A DNA stretch of 64,000 nt from Pseudomonas anguilliseptica (GCF_900105355.1 NZ_FNSC01000001.1:2790001-2854000); one strand, 5' to 3'. Positions 48,153-61,503 are shown, counted from the first letter of the stretch. Notes: generated by a model not told the origin, from the sequence alone. Program-made: numbers and translations.

Positions 48153-48581
48153 ATGAAAACTTTTACTGCTAAACCGGAAACAGTTAAGCGCGACTGGTTT
48201 GTCGTCGACGCTGCAGGTCAGACCCTGGGTCGTCTGGCTACCGAAGTTGCAAGCCGTCTGCGTGGCAAGCACAAGCCTGAATACACTCCGCACGTCGATA
48301 CCGGTGACTACATCGTGATCATCAACGCTGAGCAGATTCGCGTTACTGGTGCCAAAACCACTGACAAGATGTACTACTCCCACTCCGGTTTCCCGGGCGG
48401 CATCAAGTCGATCAACTTCGAAAAGCTGATCGCTAAAGCTCCTGAGCGTGTGATCGAGACTGCGGTGAAAGGCATGCTGCCGAAGAACCCGCTGGGTCGC
48501 GACATGTACCGTAAGCTGAAGGTGTACGCGGGCGCTGCCCATCCGCACACTGCTCAGCAGCCCCAAGAACTGAAGATTTAA
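48153..48581 (+). CDS. rplM: 50S ribosomal protein L13
   Basis: A 142-aa protein of standard length: [40 protein letters not shown], the [11 protein letters not shown] region and the [10 protein letters not shown] signature near residues 106-115. It binds 23S rRNA early in 50S assembly. It is paired with rpsI 14 bp downstream, the usual operon. Confidence 0.98.
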   Translation: MKTFTAKPETVKRDWFVVDAAGQTLGRLATEVASRLRGKHKPEYTPHVDTGDYIVIINAEQIRVTGAKTTDKMYYSHSGFPGGIKSINFEKLIAKAPERVIETAVKGMLPKNPLGRDMYRKLKVYAGAAHPHTAQQPQELKI

Positions 48582-48595
48582 CGGAATAGTTCATT

Positions 48596-48988
48596 ATGTC
48601 GGCGACTCAAAATTACGGCACTGGCCGTCGCAAGACTGCAACCGCTCGCGTTTTCCTGCGTGCGGGCACTGGCAAAATCTCCATCAACAACCGCTCTCTT
48701 GACGGTTTCTTCGGTCGTGAAACTGCCCGCATGGTAGTTCGTCAGCCGCTGGAACTGGTTGAGATGACCGAGAAGTTCGATATCTTCGTTACCGTTATCG
48801 GTGGCGGTGTAAGTGGTCAGGCTGGCGCAATCCGCCACGGCATCACTCGCGCCCTGATGGACTATGACGAAGCTCTGCGTCCTGCACTGCGTAAAGCTGG
48901 CTTCGTGACTCGCGATGCCCGTGAAGTTGAGCGTAAGAAGGTTGGTCTGCGTAAAGCGCGTAAGCGTCCGCAGTACTCCAAGCGTTAA
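48596..48988 (+). CDS. rpsI: 30S ribosomal protein S9
   Basis: A 130-aa protein: [40 protein letters not shown] near residues 63-82 and the basic C-terminal tail ([14 protein letters not shown]) that reaches the P-site tRNA. Standard length. Confidence 0.98.
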   Translation: MSATQNYGTGRRKTATARVFLRAGTGKISINNRSLDGFFGRETARMVVRQPLELVEMTEKFDIFVTVIGGGVSGQAGAIRHGITRALMDYDEALRPALRKAGFVTRDAREVERKKVGLRKARKRPQYSKR

Positions 48989-49006
48989 TTCGCTACCTGC
49001 GTTCAC

Positions 49007-49046
49007 AAAAAAACGCCCAGTTTCCTTTCGGAGCTGGGCGTTTTTT
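49007..49046 (+). terminator. Terminator of rplM-rpsI
   Basis: Stem ACGCCCAG/CTGGGCGT (49013-49020 with 49034-49041) with a T-run after it and an A-run before it. Confidence 0.9.
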
Positions 49047-49177
49047 ATGGGCGCCTATTTGCTCTGCGGCATCATGCCGCATCCGTGAATGCCCTGATTT
49101 GTAAGGGGTTGCGTCCGCTCTGTCAGGGTAATTACCTTGTCAGTAGAGGGGCTTTTCTTTACCATTTGGCAAGTTTT

Positions 49178-49206
49178 TTGCGCGACTCGATTTTTACCTA
49201 GTATAG
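49178..49206 (+). promoter_or_regulatory. Putative promoter of petABC
   Basis: TTGCGC, 17-bp spacer, GTATAG, about 40 bp before petA. Confidence 0.45.
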
Positions 49207-49246
49207 GCCTGACCAACAGGCCATAAAGCTGATGGGAGACGACTGA

Positions 49247-49840
49247 ATGAGCAATGACGGCGTGAATGCAGGCCGGCGTCGCTTTCTGGTAGCGGCCACC
49301 TCTGTGGTGGGCGCTGCAGGAGCGGTGGGTGCCGCGGTCCCGTTCGTAGGGTCCTGGTTCCCAAGCGCCAAGGCTAAAGCTGCCGGAGCACCTGTAAAGG
49401 TGAACGTCAGCAAGATCGAGCCTGGCCAGCAGATGGTTGCCGAGTGGCGGGGGCAGCCGGTGTTTATCGTGCGCCGTACCGAGGAAATTCTCAGTAACCT
49501 GGTGAAGATCGAAGGTCAGCTTGCTGACTTCGACTCCAAGTCCTCCGAGCAGCCGAGCTACGTCGATCCGAAAACCCGTTCGATCAAGCCAGAAGTGCTG
49601 CTGCTGGTAGGCCTGTGCACCCACCTGGGTTGCGCGCCATCCTTCCGTCCGGAAGTTGCACCTGCTGATCTGGGTGCTGAGTGGGTCGGTGGCTATTTCT
49701 GCCCATGCCACGGTTCGCGCTACGACCTCGCAGGTCGCGTGTACAAGGCTCAGCCTGCACCCTTGAACCTGCCAGTGCCACCGCACACATACGAGTCGGA
49801 TGATGTAATCATCATCGGTGTGGATCAGGAGCAAGCATGA
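49247..49840 (+). CDS. petA: Ubiquinol-cytochrome c reductase Rieske iron-sulfur subunit
   Basis: A 197-aa protein with a twin-arginine-type N-terminal membrane anchor (AGRRRFLVAATSVVGAAGAV) and the Rieske cluster motifs CTHLGC near residues 124-129 and CPCHGS near 151-156. It carries electrons from ubiquinol to cytochrome c1 in the bc1 complex. It overlaps petB by 4 bp. Confidence 0.97.
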   Translation: MSNDGVNAGRRRFLVAATSVVGAAGAVGAAVPFVGSWFPSAKAKAAGAPVKVNVSKIEPGQQMVAEWRGQPVFIVRRTEEILSNLVKIEGQLADFDSKSSEQPSYVDPKTRSIKPEVLLLVGLCTHLGCAPSFRPEVAPADLGAEWVGGYFCPCHGSRYDLAGRVYKAQPAPLNLPVPPHTYESDDVIIIGVDQEQA

Positions 49841-51051
49841 TGAGTAAATTCATGGAATGGGTCGATGCGCGCTTTCCCGCGACCAAGATGTGGGAAGACC
49901 ATCTGTCCAAGTACTACGCCCCAAAGAACTTCAATTTTTTCTACTTCTTCGGCTCCCTGGCACTGCTGGTATTGGTCAATCAGATCGTTACCGGCGTTTG
50001 GCTGACCATGAGCTACACCCCATCGGCTGAGCAGGCGTTTGCTTCGGTCGAATACATCATGCGTGATGTCGAATACGGCTGGATCCTGCGCTACCTGCAC
50101 TCCACAGGTGCTTCGGCGTTCTTCGTGGTGGTCTACCTGCACATGTTCCGCGGTCTGCTCTACGGCTCTTACCAGAAGCCGCGTGAGCTGGTGTGGATCT
50201 TCGGCATGCTGATCTATCTGATGCTGATGGCAGAAGCCTTTATGGGTTACCTGCTGCCATGGGGCCAGATGTCCTACTGGGGCGCCCAGGTGATCATTTC
50301 GCTGTTCGGTGCCATTCCGGTGATCGGTGCGGATCTGACTCAGTGGATCCGTGGTGACTACCTGATTTCCGGCATTACCCTGAACCGTTTCTTCGCCCTG
50401 CACGTTGTGGCTCTGCCGATCGTGATTCTGGGCCTGGTAGTGCTGCACATCCTGGCGCTGCATGAAGTCGGTTCGAACAACCCGGACGGCGTCGATATCA
50501 AGAAGAAGAAGGACGAGAACGGCATTCCGCTCGATGGCATCGCCTTCCACCCTTACTACACCGTGAAAGATATCGTCGGTGTCGTGGTGTTCCTGTTTAT
50601 CTTCTGCTTCGTGATCTTCTTCTTCCCGGAAATGGGTGGCTACTTCCTCGAGAAGCCGAACTTCGAAGCGGCCAACCCGTTCAAGACGCCTGAGCACATT
50701 GCCCCGGTTTGGTACTTCACCCCGTTCTACGCGATTCTGCGTGCGGTGCCGGACAAGCTGCTGGGTGTAATTGCCATGGGTGCGGCGATTGCGGTCCTGT
50801 TCGTGCTGCCGTGGCTGGACCGTAGCCCGGTCAAGTCGATGCGCTACAAGGGCTGGATGAGCAAGGTCTGGCTGCTGATTTTCTGCGTGTCCTTCGTGAT
50901 CCTCGGCGTGTTGGGCGTATTGTCGCCAACCCCAGGTCGTACGCTGCTGTCGCAGGTGTGTACCTTCCTGTACTTCGCGTACTTCATCCTGATGCCGTTC
51001 TATACCAAACACGAGAAGACCAAACCGGTTCCGGAAAGGGTGACTGGCTAA
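49837..51051 (+). CDS. petB: Cytochrome b subunit of the bc1 complex
   Basis: A 404-aa membrane protein with eight or so spans. The heme-b His pairs are in LRYLHSTGASAFFVVVYLHM and in FFALHVVALPIVILGLVVLH. The Qo-site motif is PVW in HIAPVWYFTPFYAIL (PEWY-type variant). Alternate starts are ATG 49837 and 49840. It ends in the TAATG start of petC. Confidence 0.97.
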   Translation: MMSKFMEWVDARFPATKMWEDHLSKYYAPKNFNFFYFFGSLALLVLVNQIVTGVWLTMSYTPSAEQAFASVEYIMRDVEYGWILRYLHSTGASAFFVVVYLHMFRGLLYGSYQKPRELVWIFGMLIYLMLMAEAFMGYLLPWGQMSYWGAQVIISLFGAIPVIGADLTQWIRGDYLISGITLNRFFALHVVALPIVILGLVVLHILALHEVGSNNPDGVDIKKKKDENGIPLDGIAFHPYYTVKDIVGVVVFLFIFCFVIFFFPEMGGYFLEKPNFEAANPFKTPEHIAPVWYFTPFYAILRAVPDKLLGVIAMGAAIAVLFVLPWLDRSPVKSMRYKGWMSKVWLLIFCVSFVILGVLGVLSPTPGRTLLSQVCTFLYFAYFILMPFYTKHEKTKPVPERVTG

Positions 51052-51830
51052 TGAAGAAGCTATTTGCTGCACTCGTAATCGCTGCAATGCCGGCGCTGGC
51101 TTTGGGCGCTGGCAGTGGTTACCCACTGGATAAAGTGGATATTGATCTGACCGATAAAGTGGCTCTGCAGGATGGCGCGCGTACGTTCGCCAACTACTGC
51201 ATGGGCTGCCACTCGGCGCAATACCAGCGCTATGAGCGTGTTGCTGATGACATTGGCGTTCCGCATGAAGTCATGCTGGAGAATCTGGTGTTCACTGGCG
51301 CGAAGATTGGCGAGCACATGAACATCGGTATGAAGCCGGCTGACGCAAAGGCCTGGTTTGGTGCTGCGCCGCCGGACCTGACCCTGGTTGCGCGTGTGCG
51401 TGGTAATGACTGGCTGTACACCTACCTGCGTACCTTCTATGACGATCCAACTCGTCCGCTGGGTGCCAACAACAAGGTATTCCCGAACGTCGGCATGCCG
51501 AACGTTTTGGTCGGTCTGCAGGGTAAGCAGGTGATTGGTTGCAAGCAGGTACAAGTGGTTGAAGATGGCAAGAAGCTGTTCGATCCGCTGACCGGTACGC
51601 CGATCACTCACGAGGCCTGTGACCAGCTGACTGTTGAGCCGAAGACTGGCCAGCTGAGCAATGAAGAGTTTGACGAGAAGATCCAGAACCTTGTGACCTT
51701 CCTTGCCTACTCGGCCAACCCGGTCAAGTTGAAAAGCCAGCGCATCGGTACCTACGTTCTGCTGTATCTTGCCTTCTTCTTCATATTCGCCTATCTGCTC
51801 AAGCGCGAGTACTGGAAGGACGTGCATTAA
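51051..51830 (+). CDS. petC: Cytochrome c1 subunit of the bc1 complex
   Basis: A 259-aa protein with a signal peptide (MKKLFAALVIAAMPALALGA), the heme-attachment site CMGCH near residues 47-51, axial Met in the GMKPADAK/GMPNVL region, and a C-terminal membrane anchor (YVLLYLAFFFIFAYLLKREY). Start 51051 overlaps the petB stop. Confidence 0.96.
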   Translation: MKKLFAALVIAAMPALALGAGSGYPLDKVDIDLTDKVALQDGARTFANYCMGCHSAQYQRYERVADDIGVPHEVMLENLVFTGAKIGEHMNIGMKPADAKAWFGAAPPDLTLVARVRGNDWLYTYLRTFYDDPTRPLGANNKVFPNVGMPNVLVGLQGKQVIGCKQVQVVEDGKKLFDPLTGTPITHEACDQLTVEPKTGQLSNEEFDEKIQNLVTFLAYSANPVKLKSQRIGTYVLLYLAFFFIFAYLLKREYWKDVH

Positions 51831-51850
51831 TCCGCTGCATCTCCGTTGTT

Positions 51851-51883
51851 GACCTGCGCGCCCCTTTGGGCGCGCAGGTCTTT
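51851..51883 (+). terminator. Terminator of petABC
   Basis: A 13-bp stem GACCTGCGCGCCC/GGGCGCGCAGGTC with loop CTTT, then TTTCT. Confidence 0.9.
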
Positions 51884-51919
51884 CTGCTTCACATAACTCT
51901 ATAAGCGAGGAGGATCGCC

Positions 51920-52537
51920 ATGGGCGTGACCAATCGGTTGGCCTGTTACTCCGACCCCGCCGACCACTATTCCCACCGCGTACGCATTGTGCTCGCCGAG
52001 AAGGGTGTCAGCGCCGATATCATCAGTGTCGAAAAGGACCGTTACCCGGCCAAGCTGCTGGAGGTTAATCCCTACGCCAGCCTGCCGACCCTGGTGGATC
52101 GCGATTTGGCTCTGTATGAGTCGACCGTGGTGATGGAATACCTGGATGAGCGTTACCCACATCCGCCATTGCTGCCGGTATACCCGGTAGCCCGCGCCAA
52201 CAGCCGTCTGCTGATTCATCGCATCCAGCGTGACTGGTGCGCGCAGGTGGACCTGATTCTTGATCCGCGCAGCAAAGAGCCGGCACGTGCCCTGGCGCGT
52301 AAAGAGCTGCGCGAGAGTCTGACAGGCGTATCGCCGCTATTTGCTGATAAGGCGTACTTCCTCAGTGAGGAGTTGAGCCTGGTGGATTGTTGCCTGTTAC
52401 CGATTCTTTGGCGTTTGCCGATTCTGGGGATAGAGTTGCCAAAGCCGGCTAAGCCGTTGCTGGACTATATGGAGCGCCAGTTTGCTCGTGAAGCGTTCCA
52501 GGTCAGTCTGTCGCCTGTCGAACGTGATATGCGTTAA
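51920..52537 (+). CDS. sspA: Stringent starvation protein A
   Basis: A 205-aa GST-fold protein: [40 protein letters not shown] and [20 protein letters not shown]. SspA binds RNA polymerase and alters transcription in stress and virulence. The start has GAGGAGGATC upstream. It is paired with sspB 12 bp later, as usual. Confidence 0.95.
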   Translation: MGVTNRLACYSDPADHYSHRVRIVLAEKGVSADIISVEKDRYPAKLLEVNPYASLPTLVDRDLALYESTVVMEYLDERYPHPPLLPVYPVARANSRLLIHRIQRDWCAQVDLILDPRSKEPARALARKELRESLTGVSPLFADKAYFLSEELSLVDCCLLPILWRLPILGIELPKPAKPLLDYMERQFAREAFQVSLSPVERDMR

Positions 52538-52552
52538 CCCGAGGAGGTAGTG

Positions 52553-52966
52553 ATGAAGTCGAGTCGTCCTTATCTGGTTCGTGCCCTCTATGAGTGGATC
52601 GTGGACAACGACTGCACCCCGCACCTGCTTGTCAATGCCGAGTTTGCCGGCGTGCAGGTGCCTGCCGGTTTTGCCAGTGATGGGCAGATTGTCCTGAATG
52701 TCTCGCCGACTGCCGTGCGTCACCTGCATATGGATAACGAGGCGGTGAGCTTCGAGGGACGCTTTGCCGGGGTGCCGCAAAGCCTGTATATCCCTACGGC
52801 GGCCGTGCTGGCGATCTATGCGCGAGAGAATGGTCAGGGCATGGTGTTTGATGCGGAGTCGCCGATGCTGGATGGTGATGAGATCGAAGAGCCGGATGAG
52901 CAGAGCCCTCCGGATGATGAGCCGCCACGCCCCAGTGGCAGGCCCAGTCTGAAAGTAGTCAAGTAA
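52553..52966 (+). CDS. sspB: ClpXP protease specificity-enhancing factor SspB
   Basis: A 137-aa protein. The N-terminal 110 residues are the substrate-binding fold (RPYLVRALYEWIVDNDCTPH, LLVNAEFAGVQVPAGF, IYARENGQGMVF). An acidic linker (EEPDEQSPPDDEPP) leads to the ClpX-docking tail (RPSLKVVK). It hands ssrA-tagged proteins to ClpXP. ATG 52553 has GAGGAGG upstream. Confidence 0.96.
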   Translation: MKSSRPYLVRALYEWIVDNDCTPHLLVNAEFAGVQVPAGFASDGQIVLNVSPTAVRHLHMDNEAVSFEGRFAGVPQSLYIPTAAVLAIYARENGQGMVFDAESPMLDGDEIEEPDEQSPPDDEPPRPSGRPSLKVVK

Positions 52967-52970
52967 ATAT

Positions 52971-53000
52971 AAAAAAGGCGATCCGAAGATCGCCTTTTTT
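52971..53000. terminator. Bidirectional terminator after sspAB
   Basis: Stem GGCGATC/GATCGCC with loop CGAA, flanked by six As and six Ts. It lies between sspB and the converging dolP-side operon. Confidence 0.92.
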
Positions 53001-53032
53001 ATGGCCGCCGCACGGGCGGTTTGTTGAAGTTG

Positions 53033-54186
<1,154 letters not shown>

Positions 54187-54561
54187 TCAGGTATCAAAGG
54201 CGTTTTGAATCCAGTCCAGTTGCGCGGGGGCTTGGCTGTCGGCGTTTATGGCAATCACATCAAAACGGCATGGGTACTTGGCCCAGCGTGATTCTTGTTG
54301 TAGGAAGTGCTGAGCGGCGCGGCTGAGTTTCTCACGTTTGCGTGCATCCACGCTCTCTGCTGCGCCGCCCCAGGCGCTATGGCGTCGATAGCGAACTTCT
54401 ACGAATACTACTGTATCGGTGTCGAGCATGACCAGATCGAGCTCGCCGAGACGGCAGCGCCAGTTCTGTGCCAGCAGGCGGAGGCCGTGTTGTTCGAGAT
54501 GCTGCCGTGCCTGGGCCTCGGCAGCGTCTCCGCGCTGTTGCGTGCTAATGCGCTCGCTCAA
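54187..54561 (-). CDS. yraN: YraN family (UPF0102) endonuclease-like protein
   Basis: A 124-aa protein: GDAAEAQARQHLEQHGLRLL, RCRLGELDLVMLDTDTVVFV (GELD with the nuclease-fold Asp and Glu) and EVRYRRHSAWGGAAESVD. It has a restriction-endonuclease-like fold; cellular role is uncertain. The start appears to be TTG at 54561, overlapping the lpoA stop. Confidence 0.9.
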   Translation of the reverse strand: MSERISTQQRGDAAEAQARQHLEQHGLRLLAQNWRCRLGELDLVMLDTDTVVFVEVRYRRHSAWGGAAESVDARKREKLSRAAQHFLQQESRWAKYPCRFDVIAINADSQAPAQLDWIQNAFDT

Positions 54562-56369
54562 TTGATGCTATCGGGTAGCGGTTGTACCTGGCCATCACGG
54601 AACTCGGCCCAAGGCAGCTGGCGCTCGATGCGCTGGCTCGGGTTCAGGCTCAGGTTGCCGGACAGGCCCTGCAGGCGAGTCTCGGGCAAGGCTTTGAGTT
54701 GGTTCAGGCGTGGTGCCAGCTGGTAGGCATCGGCGCCCATGGCATACAGGCGGCCGAGGCTGCCACCGGCTTGTGGCCATTGTGTGCTGGCTTGCTGGCG
54801 CAGTGGGTCGTTGACGTTCAGCAGCCAGGGGGTTTCACAGAACATGATGCCGTTGAGGTCGATGTACTGTGCCTGGTTGTAGGTGCCGGTAAACAGGTGT
54901 GAAGTGGCATATACCGGTACATCGCCGGCGTATTGGAAGGCCAGGGTTGGCTTGATCTGTTGGGCCTGTTGTGGCGTGGCGGCGAGGAAGATGAAGTCGA
55001 CATCGCGACGGCGCGACGGCGCGGCGGCTACCGAGGTGCCTAGGGTGTTTCGCAGGCGCTTGCTGCGCGTTTCGCTTTCGCGCAGCTGGAACAGATCGGC
55101 GATCTGTCGGGCCAGTTCTACGGGCTGATCAACATGTTCTGCCGCAATCAGGGTGCCGCCCTGGGCTTGCCAGCTCTGGCGGAAGGCCGCGAGTACGCGA
55201 TCACCCCATTCACCATTGGGTACCAGCGCTACGGCGCGACGCATGCCGTCGGCCCAGGCGCGGCGAGCGGCTTCGCGGGCCTCATCCTCGGCGGCGAGGC
55301 CGAACTGGAACAGCTGCGCCGGGCCTTCCTGGCTGCCTTCGCTGTAGTTCAGGGCCAGGGTTGTGATGGGTAGCTGTTCGCGGCTGCTCAGCTGGCTGAC
55401 CAGGTTCTTTTCCAGAGGACCGATCACCAGTTGCACGCCGGCGGCCTGGGCTTGGGTGTAGAAGGCGTCCATCGAGCCGATGCGCGAGCTGTCGAAAATC
55501 TGAATATTCGGAGGGTTCTGTCCGGCTTGCTGCGCCTGGTAGTGCGCGGCCAGGAAACCGTCACGCAGGGCGCGAGCCACGCTGGCCAGTTGGCCATCCT
55601 GTGGCAGTAGCAGGGCGATCTCGGTCAGTGGTTGGCTGGACAGCTTTTTCAGCTCGACCAGCGCCTGCGGTAGTTGTTGTGCAGCAGGGTGTTGCGGGTT
55701 GGCTGCAGCCCAGGCATCGATAGCGCGTTGCTGCTGTTCCAGCGTGCCGGCGCTCTTGGATGAACGGGCCAGCTCCAGCCAGCCGTCGAGGTCAGCGTCG
55801 CCGCTGGCTTGCAGTTCGCGTTGTGGCAGGCTGGAAACCAGTGCCCAGATGGCTTCCTGGTTGTCGGTGGCATTGGCACCATTGAGTAATGGGGCGATAT
55901 AGGCGCGTTCGCGAGCGGCGGCCAGGGTCTGTCCGGTGGCTTGCAGGGCGTTGGCACGTATCAGTTGGCTGCGTACCTGCTGTTCAATAGGCAGCTCGCC
56001 GAGACGTTCCATGCTCGGGTGGCTGAGGGCGCGCAGGGCTGCCTTGGGTTTGCTGTGGCTCATGTCCAGTTCAGCGCGCAGGGTGCTGGCGTATATCTGC
56101 TGGGCCGGTTTCAGGCTTTCCAGTTGTACTTGCTCCAGAATGCTGCTGGCGCGGGCCAAATCCTTCTGTTTATAGGCCAGGTCTGCCGCCGACAAGCGCA
56201 GGGCCGCGGCTTGCTCTGCGGGGCTTTCGGTCGCTTGCTGCAGCAGTTGTTCGATGCTGGCTTGCGGCGTGCGTGGCAGCTCGCCCAGGGTCGATGAGGG
56301 CTGGCTGGCGCAGGCGGCGAGCAGGCCGGCAAGGCAGAGGATAAAGATGGGGCGCAGGCAGGCGATCAT
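54558..56369 (-). CDS. lpoA: LpoA-type penicillin-binding protein activator (lipoprotein)
   Basis: A 603-aa outer-membrane lipoprotein. The lipobox is CLAGLLAAC near residues 13-21. The N-terminal half is TPR-like (ADLAYKQKDLARASSILEQV). The C-terminal half is a periplasmic-binding-like domain (EIALLLPQDGQLASVARALR, GVQLVIGPLEKNLVSQLSSR). It activates the class A synthase PBP1a. It is divergent from rsmI, as in other gamma-proteobacteria. Confidence 0.93.
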   Translation of the reverse strand: MIACLRPIFILCLAGLLAACASQPSSTLGELPRTPQASIEQLLQQATESPAEQAAALRLSAADLAYKQKDLARASSILEQVQLESLKPAQQIYASTLRAELDMSHSKPKAALRALSHPSMERLGELPIEQQVRSQLIRANALQATGQTLAAARERAYIAPLLNGANATDNQEAIWALVSSLPQRELQASGDADLDGWLELARSSKSAGTLEQQQRAIDAWAAANPQHPAAQQLPQALVELKKLSSQPLTEIALLLPQDGQLASVARALRDGFLAAHYQAQQAGQNPPNIQIFDSSRIGSMDAFYTQAQAAGVQLVIGPLEKNLVSQLSSREQLPITTLALNYSEGSQEGPAQLFQFGLAAEDEAREAARRAWADGMRRAVALVPNGEWGDRVLAAFRQSWQAQGGTLIAAEHVDQPVELARQIADLFQLRESETRSKRLRNTLGTSVAAAPSRRRDVDFIFLAATPQQAQQIKPTLAFQYAGDVPVYATSHLFTGTYNQAQYIDLNGIMFCETPWLLNVNDPLRQQASTQWPQAGGSLGRLYAMGADAYQLAPRLNQLKALPETRLQGLSGNLSLNPSQRIERQLPWAEFRDGQVQPLPDSIN

Positions 56370-56494
56370 GTAAGCGTTCCTGATACTTGATCAAATTGAG
56401 CGTCGAATTGTACCCAAGCCCGCCGGGTGACGCGATGTTGAAGGTTGGAAGCGGGCTACAATGCGCGCTTTGCTGATTTTGAGAGGCCTGTGCT

Positions 56495-57367
56495 GTGACC
56501 ACTTCCGCTGCTGCGAATTCGCCTTTAGGCAGTCTTTATGTGGTGGCAACGCCGATTGGCAACCTTGATGACATCAGTGCGCGCGCGCTGACTATCCTGC
56601 GCAGCGTGGCCCTGATCGCCGCAGAAGATACCCGTCATTCCGCGCGGCTGATGCAGCACTTTGGCATCGGCACGCCGCTGGCTGCCTGTCATGAGCACAA
56701 TGAGCGCGATCAAGGGGGGCGCTTTCTCGCGCGGTTGCTGGCGGGCGACGATGTGGCGTTGATCTCTGACGCGGGTACGCCACTGATTTCCGATCCGGGC
56801 TATCACCTGGTGCGCCAGGCGCGTGCTGCTGGCATTGCGGTGGTTCCAGTGCCGGGCGCGTGCGCGCTGATTGCGGCACTGTCGGCTGCGGGTTTGCCGT
56901 CGGATCGCTTTATTTTCGAGGGATTTCTGCCCGCCAAGGCAGCAGGGCGGCGCGCTCGGCTTGAGCAGGTAAAGGAAGAACCGCGCACGCTGATCTTCTA
57001 CGAGGCGCCGCACCGCATTCTTGAGTGCCTGCAGGATATGCAGGCGGTGTTTGGTGAGCAGCGTCCGGCGCTGCTGGCGCGCGAACTGACCAAGACCTTC
57101 GAGACGCTAAAGGGTATGCCGCTCTCCGAGTTGGTCGCCTGGGTGGCTGGCGACAGTAATCAGCAGCGCGGCGAATGTGTGGTGCTGGTCGCGGGTTGGC
57201 AGGCGCCGGAAGACGAGGAGGCTGTCAGTGCCGAAGCTATGCGCGTGTTGAATCTGCTCTTGGCGGAAATGCCGCTGAAACGCGCGGCAGCGCTGGCGGC
57301 GGAGATCACTGGGGTGCGCAAGAACCTGCTCTATCAGGTGGCGCTGGAGCAGCAGAAAGACGTTTAA
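56495..57367 (+). CDS. rsmI: 16S rRNA (cytidine(1402)-2'-O)-methyltransferase
   Basis: A 290-aa tetrapyrrole-methylase-fold enzyme: [20 protein letters not shown] near residues 14-33, [39 protein letters not shown] and [18 protein letters not shown]. The start is GTG 56495. It modifies C1402 of 16S rRNA in the decoding centre. Confidence 0.96.
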   Translation: MTTSAAANSPLGSLYVVATPIGNLDDISARALTILRSVALIAAEDTRHSARLMQHFGIGTPLAACHEHNERDQGGRFLARLLAGDDVALISDAGTPLISDPGYHLVRQARAAGIAVVPVPGACALIAALSAAGLPSDRFIFEGFLPAKAAGRRARLEQVKEEPRTLIFYEAPHRILECLQDMQAVFGEQRPALLARELTKTFETLKGMPLSELVAWVAGDSNQQRGECVVLVAGWQAPEDEEAVSAEAMRVLNLLLAEMPLKRAAALAAEITGVRKNLLYQVALEQQKDV

Positions 57368-57408
57368 ACCTTGTTCTATAGGGCGCGGGCCGTTAACCTT
57401 GCCCGCGG

Positions 57409-57765
57409 AGAGTCGATCGGACAGTCGCTGCCGTGTTGCGTTCTGCGTAATGCGGGGGAGGAAAGTCCGGGCTCCATAGGGCGGAGTGCCAGGTAACGCC
57501 TGGGAGGCGTGAGCCTACGGAAAGTGCCACAGAAAATAACCGCCTAAGCGCTTCGGTGCCGGTAAGGGTGAAAAGGTGCGGTAAGAGCGCACCGCGCGAC
57601 TGGTAACAGTTCGTGGCTAGGCAAACCCCACTCGGAGCAAGACCAAATAGGGTTCCATTGGCGTGGCCCGCGCTGGAACCGGGTAGGTTGCTAAAGGCGT
57701 GCAGTGATGTACGTCGTAGAGGAATGACTGTCCTCGACAGAACCCGGCTTACAGATCGACTCTCC
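57409..57765 (+). ncRNA. rnpB: RNase P RNA (class A)
   Basis: About 357 nt, starting AGAGTCGATCGG and ending with its complement (cagatcgactct), which form P1. Universal features are GAGGAAAGTCCGGGCTCC near 57460-57477, the AGGGTGAAAAGGTGCGGTAAGAGCG region near 57565-57590, and ACAGAACCCGGCTTACAG near 57737-57754. It lies between rsmI and mraZ, its known Pseudomonas position. It matures tRNA 5' ends. Confidence 0.96.
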
Positions 57766-57970
57766 ACCTTCCTCATTCATCCGCTTCACTGTTTCGCCTC
57801 CTTTCTAAGACCGAAAAAATCTTACTCTTAACAAGTTACTTTAACTTCGTGTTTCAGCGTGCTGTGTTCGCTCATTTTTATATCCATTTCTTCGCGCTAT
57901 TTCTCCGTTTTGCCCCTCTCAAAGTTCGCTAAATCGCCGTTCTATAAGGATTTTTCCCGCCAAGCGTGCC
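57766..57970. other. Gap between rnpB and the mra promoter
   Basis: About 205 AT-richer bases after rnpB. Short T-runs occur, but I see no gene and no convincing terminator hairpin. Confidence 0.4.
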
Positions 57971-58042
57971 TTGACGGTGGGGGGCGTGCGTTCCTATAGT
58001 GTGCGCGAGTGGTAGGAAGTGGCGCAAAGTGGGTTTCTTGGG
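57971..58042 (+). promoter_or_regulatory. mra promoter and MraZ operator repeats
   Basis: TTGACG at 57971-57976, an 18-bp spacer and TATAGT at 57995-58000 make a good sigma-70 promoter. Just after it, GTGG begins at 58009, 58019 and 58029, with TGGG at 58039: direct repeats with a 10-bp period. This is the arrangement MraZ binds to repress its own operon. Confidence 0.75.
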
Positions 58043-58075
58043 CGTGGATAGCCAATAAAAAGGGGTAGCGCGATC

Positions 58076-58531
58076 GTGTTTCGCGGAGCAAACGCCATCA
58101 GTCTCGACGCCAAGGGGCGACTCGCGATGCCAAGTCGGTATCGGGACGAGCTTGTGTCGCGTTGCGCCGGCCAGCTCATCGTCACGATTGATGCCATCGA
58201 TCCGTGCCTCTGCGTCTATCCACTGTCCGAGTGGGAGCTGATTGAAGCCAAGCTCCGTGAACTCGCCTCCTTCCGCGAAGAAAACCGCCGCCTGCAGCGC
58301 TTGCTGATTGGCAACGCTGTTGACCTTGAGCTGGATGCCAGTGGTCGTTTCCTGGTGCCACCACGTCTGCGCGAGTATGCCAAGCTGGACAAGCGCGCGA
58401 TGCTGGTCGGCCAGCTCAATAAATTCCAACTGTGGGATGAAGATGCCTGGAATGCTGTGGCCGATGCTGATCTGGCCGCGATCAAGCAACCGGGTGCTCT
58501 GTCCGACGACCTACGTGACCTGATCCTGTGA
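58076..58531 (+). CDS. mraZ: Transcriptional regulator MraZ
   Basis: A 151-aa protein with two AbrB-like SpoVT domains ([40 protein letters not shown]). It starts at GTG 58076. It represses the division and cell-wall cluster from repeats in its promoter. Its TGA overlaps the rsmH GTG. Confidence 0.96.
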   Translation: MFRGANAISLDAKGRLAMPSRYRDELVSRCAGQLIVTIDAIDPCLCVYPLSEWELIEAKLRELASFREENRRLQRLLIGNAVDLELDASGRFLVPPRLREYAKLDKRAMLVGQLNKFQLWDEDAWNAVADADLAAIKQPGALSDDLRDLIL

Positions 58532-59471
58532 CCATGACCAGCAATTTCCGCCACATCACTGTGCTACTCGACGAGGCTGTCGAAGGGCTGGCTGTGCGCG
58601 CGAATGGTTGCTACCTGGATGGCACCTTCGGGCGCGGCGGGCATAGTCGGCTGATCCTGGAAAAGCTCGGGCCAGATGGTCGCTTGCTAGGGTTTGACAA
58701 AGATCCCCTGGCAATCGCGACAGGGAATGCGCTGGCGGCCGAAGACGGCCGCTTTGTCGTTGTGCAGCGCAGCTTTGCCGAACTGGGCGACGAGCTGGCG
58801 CAACGCGCTCTAGGCGGCCAGGTCAGCGGCATTCTGCTCGATCTCGGCGTGTCCTCGCCGCAGCTGGATGACGCCGAGCGCGGCTTCAGCTTTATGAGCG
58901 ACGGCCCGCTGGATATGCGCATGAATCCGGATGCTGGGGTCAGCGCGGCAGACTTCATTGCCAGCGCAACCGAAGAAGAAATTGCCCGGGTATTCAAGGA
59001 GTACGGTGAAGAGCGCTTCGCCAAGCGCATGGCCCGTGCCGTGGTGCTGCGTCGCGTCGAGCAGCCGTTTACCCGTACAGCTGATCTGGCTCAGGTGCTG
59101 ACTGTTGCCAATCCAGCCTGGGAGAAGGGTAAGAATCCGGCGACTCGCGCCTTTCAAGGGCTGCGCATCTATATCAACAACGAGCTGGGTGATCTGGAGA
59201 GCGGCCTCGACGCTGCTTTGGAAAACCTCGAGGTGGGCGGCCGCCTGGTGGTGATCAGTTTCCATTCGTTGGAAGACCGCATCGTCAAACTCTTTATGCG
59301 CAAGCATGCCAAGGGCGAGATGGACAAGCTGCCGCGTGATCTGCCGATCATCCCGAAAGCTTTCGAGCCGCGCCTGAAACTGATTGGCAAGCCAGTGTTC
59401 GCTTCCGAGGCCGAGCTTGCGGCCAATCCGCGTTCGCGCAGCGCTGTGATGCGCATTGCCGAGAAAGTGCG

Positions 59472-59475
<4 letters not shown>
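58528..59475 (+). CDS. rsmH: 16S rRNA (cytosine(1402)-N4)-methyltransferase
   Basis: A 315-aa enzyme: [40 protein letters not shown] (SAM site near residues 30-49), [20 protein letters not shown] and [20 protein letters not shown]. It acts on the same nucleotide as RsmI, also encoded in this window. Start is GTG 58528 (overlap with mraZ) or ATG 58534. Confidence 0.96.
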
Positions 59476-61503
<2,028 letters not shown>

